Of a DNA stretch of 64,000 nt, positions 60,363-64,000 are shown piece after piece. Made by a program: the position numbers and the translations under genes. The DNA is taken from contig JANLFY010000003.1 in assembly GCA_024653485.1 (NCBI GenBank), forward strand, positions 48,686 through 112,685, in the 5' to 3' direction. Within the stretch, counting starts at the first letter, position 1, and every line of letters begins with the position of its first letter. This stretch comes from Bacillota bacterium (lineage in GTDB: Bacteria; Bacillota; SHA-98; UBA4971). The notes beneath the pieces are model-generated. The model saw only the letters and a program-made list of their open reading frames with translations, had not been told where the DNA came from and made no database searches.

Positions 60363-62246
60363 CTACTCGTCCTTGACCTCTTTGTACTCGGCGTCGATCA
60401 CGTCATCTCGCCCGCCAGACTTTGCCCGTGAAGACCCTTCGGGACCGCCGCTCGCCGCCCCCGTCGTGTCCCGGCCGCCAGCGCCGTCGCCTGCGGAGCC
60501 CGTCCCCGCCTGGGCACGGCTGTACATGGTGGTCGTCACTTCGTGGAGCGCTGCGAGAAGCTCATCCTTGCGTGCCTTGATGGCGGCGATGTCCTTTCCC
60601 GCCAGAGCGGAACGCAGGTCTTCTTTCGCCCTCTCGACCTTGCTCGCCTGATCGGCCGAGATCTTGTCCTTGTGCTCCTTGAGAGTCTTCTCACACGTGT
60701 ATACGAGCGAGTCGGCCTCGTTCCGGAGCTCCGCCTCTTCGCGCCTGCGCTTGTCTTCCTCGGCGTGCGACTCCGCCTCCTTGACCATCCGCTCGATGTC
60801 CTCGCGCGACACGCCGCTGGAAGAAGTGATGGTGATTTTCTGCTCCCTGCCCGTTCCCAGATCCTTGGCTGACACGTGGACGATGCCGTTCACGTCTATG
60901 TCGAAAGCCACCTCGATCTGTGGAACCCCTCGAGGCGCGGGAGGTATCCCCGTGAGCTGGAACTTGCCAAGGGACACGTTGTCGGCCGCCATGGGTCGCT
61001 CGCCCTGCAGCACGTTGATCTCCACGGTGGTCTGGTTGTCGGCCGCGGTCGAGAATATCTGTTTCTTGGTTGTTGGTATGGTGGTGTTGCGCTCGATCAG
61101 CTTCGTGAACACTCCTCCGAGCGTCTCGATGCCGAGGGAGAGCGGGGTGACGTCCAGGAGCAGCACGTCGTGCACTTCGCCCGCCAACACGCCCGCCTGA
61201 ATGGCCGCCCCCAGCGCCACGACCTCATCGGGGTTCACGCCCTTGTGAGGCTCCTTGCCGATGAGCTCCTTGATCGCCCTCTGAACCGCCGGCATTCTGG
61301 TCTGGCCGCCAACGAGGATGACCTTGTCAATGTCTTTCGGCTCGAGCCCCGCGTCCGCAAGAGCCCTCCGGGTCGGACCGAGAGTCTTCTCGACAAGGTC
61401 CTGCGTTAGCTCCTCGAGTTTTGCCCTGGTTAGCGTCATGTCGAGGTGGAGAGGCTGGCCGCTCGCGTCGGCCGCAATGAACGGCAGGTTGATACTGGCG
61501 GTTAGAAGACCCGACAGCTCTATCTTGGCCTTCTCTGCCGCCTCCGTGAGCCGCTGGAGGGCTACCCTGTCCTTGCGGAGATCGAGACCGTGTTGCTTCA
61601 TGAACTCGTCGGCCACGTAGTCCACGATCTTCCTGTCGAAGTCGTCCCCACCAAGAAGGTTGTTCCCCGAGGTGGCCTTCACTTCGAACACGCCATCCCC
61701 AAGCTCCAGAATGGATACGTCGAACGTGCCGCCGCCCAGGTCGAACACAAGGATCGTGTGGTCCTGGCCTTTGTCGAGCCCGTACGCCAGTGCGGCCGCG
61801 GTGGGCTCGTTGATGATCCGAAGGACCTCAAGACCCGCGATTCTCCCGGCATCCTTAGTCGCTTGGCGTTGAGCGTCCGTGAAGTACGCAGGCACTGTTA
61901 TGACGGCTTTCTCGATCCTCTCTCCGAGGTACGCCTCGGCGTCCTCCTTGAGCTTACGGAGGATCATCGCGGATACCTCTTGAGGGGTGTACTCTTTGTC
62001 GTCTATCTTCACCCTGTAGGTCGTGCCCATCTTCCTCTTGATAGACAGGATGGTCCTCTCAGGATTGACGACGGCCTGTCTCTTGGCCACCTGGCCAACC
62101 ATCCTCTCCCCTGTCTTGGAAAAGGCCACAGCCGAGGGAGTGAGCCTCGAACCTTCAGCGTTCGGGATCACCTTGGCCTCGCCGCCCTCCATCACGGCGA
62201 TGACTGAGTTGGTGGTTCCGAGGTCTATTCCTACCACTCGTGACAT
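60363..62246 (-). CDS. dnaK: DnaK (Hsp70) chaperone
   Basis: ATP-driven chaperone. It has 627 residues: [68 protein letters not shown] in the ATPase domain, and a substrate domain with [15 protein letters not shown]; it ends in a flexible Gly/Ser/Asp tail with [13 protein letters not shown]. The 146 bp between grpE and dnaK contain no gene I can identify. Confidence 0.98.
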   Translation of the reverse strand: MSRVVGIDLGTTNSVIAVMEGGEAKVIPNAEGSRLTPSAVAFSKTGERMVGQVAKRQAVVNPERTILSIKRKMGTTYRVKIDDKEYTPQEVSAMILRKLKEDAEAYLGERIEKAVITVPAYFTDAQRQATKDAGRIAGLEVLRIINEPTAAALAYGLDKGQDHTILVFDLGGGTFDVSILELGDGVFEVKATSGNNLLGGDDFDRKIVDYVADEFMKQHGLDLRKDRVALQRLTEAAEKAKIELSGLLTASINLPFIAADASGQPLHLDMTLTRAKLEELTQDLVEKTLGPTRRALADAGLEPKDIDKVILVGGQTRMPAVQRAIKELIGKEPHKGVNPDEVVALGAAIQAGVLAGEVHDVLLLDVTPLSLGIETLGGVFTKLIERNTTIPTTKKQIFSTAADNQTTVEINVLQGERPMAADNVSLGKFQLTGIPPAPRGVPQIEVAFDIDVNGIVHVSAKDLGTGREQKITITSSSGVSREDIERMVKEAESHAEEDKRRREEAELRNEADSLVYTCEKTLKEHKDKISADQASKVERAKEDLRSALAGKDIAAIKARKDELLAALHEVTTTMYSRAQAGTGSAGDGAGGRDTTGAASGGPEGSSRAKSGGRDDVIDAEYKEVKDE

Positions 62247-62392
62247 CGTCTTACCCCCTCATCCGCGCACTATCTCGCAGTATTCAAACACACTCCAGCC
62301 ATGAAGCGCTGCCTCGCGCAAAGCCCACCCCTTTCCGGCATGCCCTGCAGTCGCGTCTCATGCGCTTCCGCAGGCACGGCCGGTCGAGCCGC

Positions 62393-63103
62393 CTAGGCCC
62401 GTTCGCCTTTCGCGTCGTCGTCATCTCCGCCCGCTACGCGAGCGTCCCGTCCTTCGCCCGCCTGTCCGGCGTCTCCCGCCTGGCCATCGCCCTCGGCCGG
62501 ACCCGTCCCGATCTCGGCCGCGGCGCCTTCTTGACCCTCCAGGGCGGGGCGGCACGCAACCGTGACAAGCGCCGGTCTCACGACCCGACGCTCTGACGCG
62601 TATCCCCGCTGAATCTCCTCGAGGACTGTGCCCTCTTCGGCCTCAACGGTAGCCACCCTCAAGACCGCCTCGTGCCTCATGGGGTCAAACTGCTCCCCCG
62701 CAGCAGGAATCGGCCTTATGCCCTGCCTGCTGAGAAACTCCAGAAACTTGCCCATGACTAGGTCCAGCCCTTGCGCTATGCTTTGGTCAGCCGCGCTGGT
62801 CTTAGCGTGTTTCACTGCCCGCTCCAGGCTATCGAGAGCGGGAAGCATGTCTCTCACCACGGACTCCACGACCGCGTCGCGGAGATCCGCCTGCTCCCGC
62901 GCGACACGCTTCTTGAAGTTCTCCAGGTCGGCCTGGGCCCGTTGCCAGCCCGCAAGGAACTTCTCTTTGAGCGCCGTCTCCTGTCGAAGCAAGTCCTCGA
63001 GGGCAGCCCCGTTCTCTCCCGTGTCGCACCCTCTCGCGGCTTCCTCCCCGCCTGTCGCGTCGTCGGGCTTGCGGCCCTCCGTCTCAAACGGCTCCCCGAT
63101 CAC
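62393..63103 (-). CDS. grpE: GrpE nucleotide exchange factor
   Basis: Exchanges nucleotide on DnaK. It has 236 residues: a long helix with LAGWQRAQADLENFKKRV and REQADLRDAVVESVVRDM, then MLPALDSLERAVKHA, and the beta domain with FDPMRHEAVLRV and RVVRPALVTVA. About 45 extra C-terminal residues are Gly, Asp, Ala, Glu-rich (EGDGQAGDAGQAGEGRD), which family members usually lack. It overlaps the chaperonin gene by 4 bp. Confidence 0.95.
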   Translation of the reverse strand: MIGEPFETEGRKPDDATGGEEAARGCDTGENGAALEDLLRQETALKEKFLAGWQRAQADLENFKKRVAREQADLRDAVVESVVRDMLPALDSLERAVKHAKTSAADQSIAQGLDLVMGKFLEFLSRQGIRPIPAAGEQFDPMRHEAVLRVATVEAEEGTVLEEIQRGYASERRVVRPALVTVACRPALEGQEGAAAEIGTGPAEGDGQAGDAGQAGEGRDARVAGGDDDDAKGERA

Positions 63104-64000
63104 ATCCCCGCCTCCTTCGCCTCACCCGACTGATCCTCTCTCTTTTTTACTATCCTGTCAATCCTGAGCACGGCCTCTCCTACTTCGGCCGCTGCTCTCA
63201 AGGCGTTGAGCTTCACTTGAGCAGGGTCGACCACCCCGAGGGACAACATGTCTGCTACTGCGCCTGTATCGCAGTCTACTGCGAGGCTGTCGTTCCCACT
63301 CGCCGCCTGAGCCGTTATGGCCTCCTCGACTTTCTCGAGGGGGTTGTACCCCGCGTTTTGTACGATTTGAGCGAGGGGGCGTTTCAGCGCAGCCAACACA
63401 CAATCCACTCCGTAGGCTGCCATGCCTTTCACCTCTCGCCTAACGGAGGCAAGAGACCTCGCCGCAGCGATCTCGGCAGCTCCGCCACCGGGGACGATCC
63501 CACCTCTTACCGCCGCCTGAACCGCGCACACGGCATCATGGGCTATCCGCTCACGCTCCTCCACTACGTCACTCGTGGAGGCACCCACGACCATCGTGGC
63601 CATCGGCCTCCCACGACCCCCGACTATTCTGACCTCCGAGACCCTCTCGTCCTCGAAGACTCTCTCTGCCGCCCCTAGGACCCTCTCCATCTCGCTTGAG
63701 GACCGGGCGATCCACGAGCGCTTCACCAGGCGAGCGCCTGTGTGCTCCGCAGCCCTTCGCAGGTCCCGCCACGACATCCGCGTGACGACGACGACTCCCG
63801 CGTCCACGAGCATGTCCTCTGCGATGTCGGCAAGGCCGCCACTTACGAGGATGACGTTGATTCCGCACTCTACGAGCTGCCTCAGATTGCGTTCGAACCC
63901 CTCTTTCAGGGAGAAGTGCTTCTCGATCCCCCGTTCTGTGGCGAGGGCGCCCTCATCTACCCGCTCCGGCTCGAGCGCGTCGTCCAGCGCAAGGATCCTG
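63100..64000 (-). CDS. Archaeal-like (group III) chaperonin, 5' end beyond window
   Basis: C-terminal 300 residues of a thermosome/CCT-type chaperonin, not GroEL. The apical region reads LVECGINVILVSGGLADIAE; then VSEVRIVGGRGRPMATMVV, the intermediate/equatorial motif GGIVPGGGAAEIAAARSL, YGVDCVLAALKRPLAQIVQN, and the C-terminal GAVADMLSLGVVDPAQVKLN with LRIDRIV. These correspond in order to group II motifs (for example the thermosome VAGGGA-E and TGEVADMLE-G--EP blocks). Genes of this kind embedded in dnaK operons are known from some Firmicutes and form single-ring-derived, lidless-GroES-type cages independent of GroES. The N-terminal ATP-binding part and promoter lie outside the window. Confidence 0.9.
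   Translation of the reverse strand, partial: RILALDDALEPERVDEGALATERGIEKHFSLKEGFERNLRQLVECGINVILVSGGLADIAEDMLVDAGVVVVTRMSWRDLRRAAEHTGARLVKRSWIARSSSEMERVLGAAERVFEDERVSEVRIVGGRGRPMATMVVGASTSDVVEERERIAHDAVCAVQAAVRGGIVPGGGAAEIAAARSLASVRREVKGMAAYGVDCVLAALKRPLAQIVQNAGYNPLEKVEEAITAQAASGNDSLAVDCDTGAVADMLSLGVVDPAQVKLNALRAAAEVGEAVLRIDRIVKKREDQSGEAKEAGM

Overview
The window is a chromosomal segment of a GC-rich, endospore-forming member of the Firmicutes (Bacillota), most like the thermophilic/anaerobic Clostridia-type lineages. The evidence is the complete spoIIIAA-AG order, the sporulation-linked genes yqfC, yqfD and a YabG-type domain, a PyrR-attenuated pyr operon, RemA, FloA/NfeD and RqcH. Three features are less usual for the phylum: an actinobacterial-type integration host factor, a type IV pilus operon with an outer-membrane-type secretin, and an archaeal-like (group III) chaperonin in the dnaK operon. 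The species cannot be named from the sequence. I see no rRNA, tRNA, CRISPR array, insertion sequence or prophage; this is core chromosome, and almost every gene lies on the minus strand.

Layout, left edge to right edge; minus-strand operons are transcribed right to left. 1-5000: spoIIIAG (cut) to spoIIIAA, the mother-cell side of the SpoIIIA-SpoIIQ channel. 5200-6900: efp and an M24 aminopeptidase, the usual neighbours of spoIIIA. 7050-17800: a type IV pilus operon transcribed as pilB-pilT-pilC-pilin-pilD-pilM-pilN-pilO-pilP-like-pilQ. 18060-21900: yicC-mihF-remA-gmk-rpoZ-coaBC behind a recognisable promoter. 22200-28430: a Ca2+-type P-type ATPase, divergent rqcH (plus strand, strong promoter) and an internally duplicated two-P-loop ATPase.

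28740-36910: one pyrimidine operon, promoter-pyrR-pyrB-pyrC-pyrK-pyrD-pyrF-pyrE-purB, with a PyrR-type binding loop and terminator hairpin both before pyrR and between pyrR and pyrB. 36990-43630: secD-secF behind a full-consensus promoter, an HD phosphohydrolase, a small plus-strand island (stand-alone YabG-type domain plus an unknown 107-residue protein), then queA-tgt-yajC. 43620-47120: cdd, two tandem DUF881 proteins and a divergent secreted SH3-NlpC/P60 hydrolase. 47160-56460: the cluster rpsU-nfeD-floA-hypothetical-yqfC-yqfD-phoH-yqfF-ybeY-dgkA, behind a consensus promoter upstream of rpsU. 56580-64000: group III chaperonin (cut)-grpE-dnaK-dnaJ-rsmE-mtaB-HIT, a heat-shock/translation operon.

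Most operons are tight, with many 4-bp start/stop overlaps, so translational coupling is widespread. Several starts were moved inward from the longest reading frame, using ribosome-binding sites, family N-termini or promoters: secD and rqcH would otherwise start inside or upstream of their own promoters, and pyrD has a TTG start behind a near-perfect ribosome-binding site. The items most worth following up are the secretin pilus in a sporulating Firmicute, the group III chaperonin, the orphan YabG domain with its unknown partner, and the duplicated two-P-loop ATPase.
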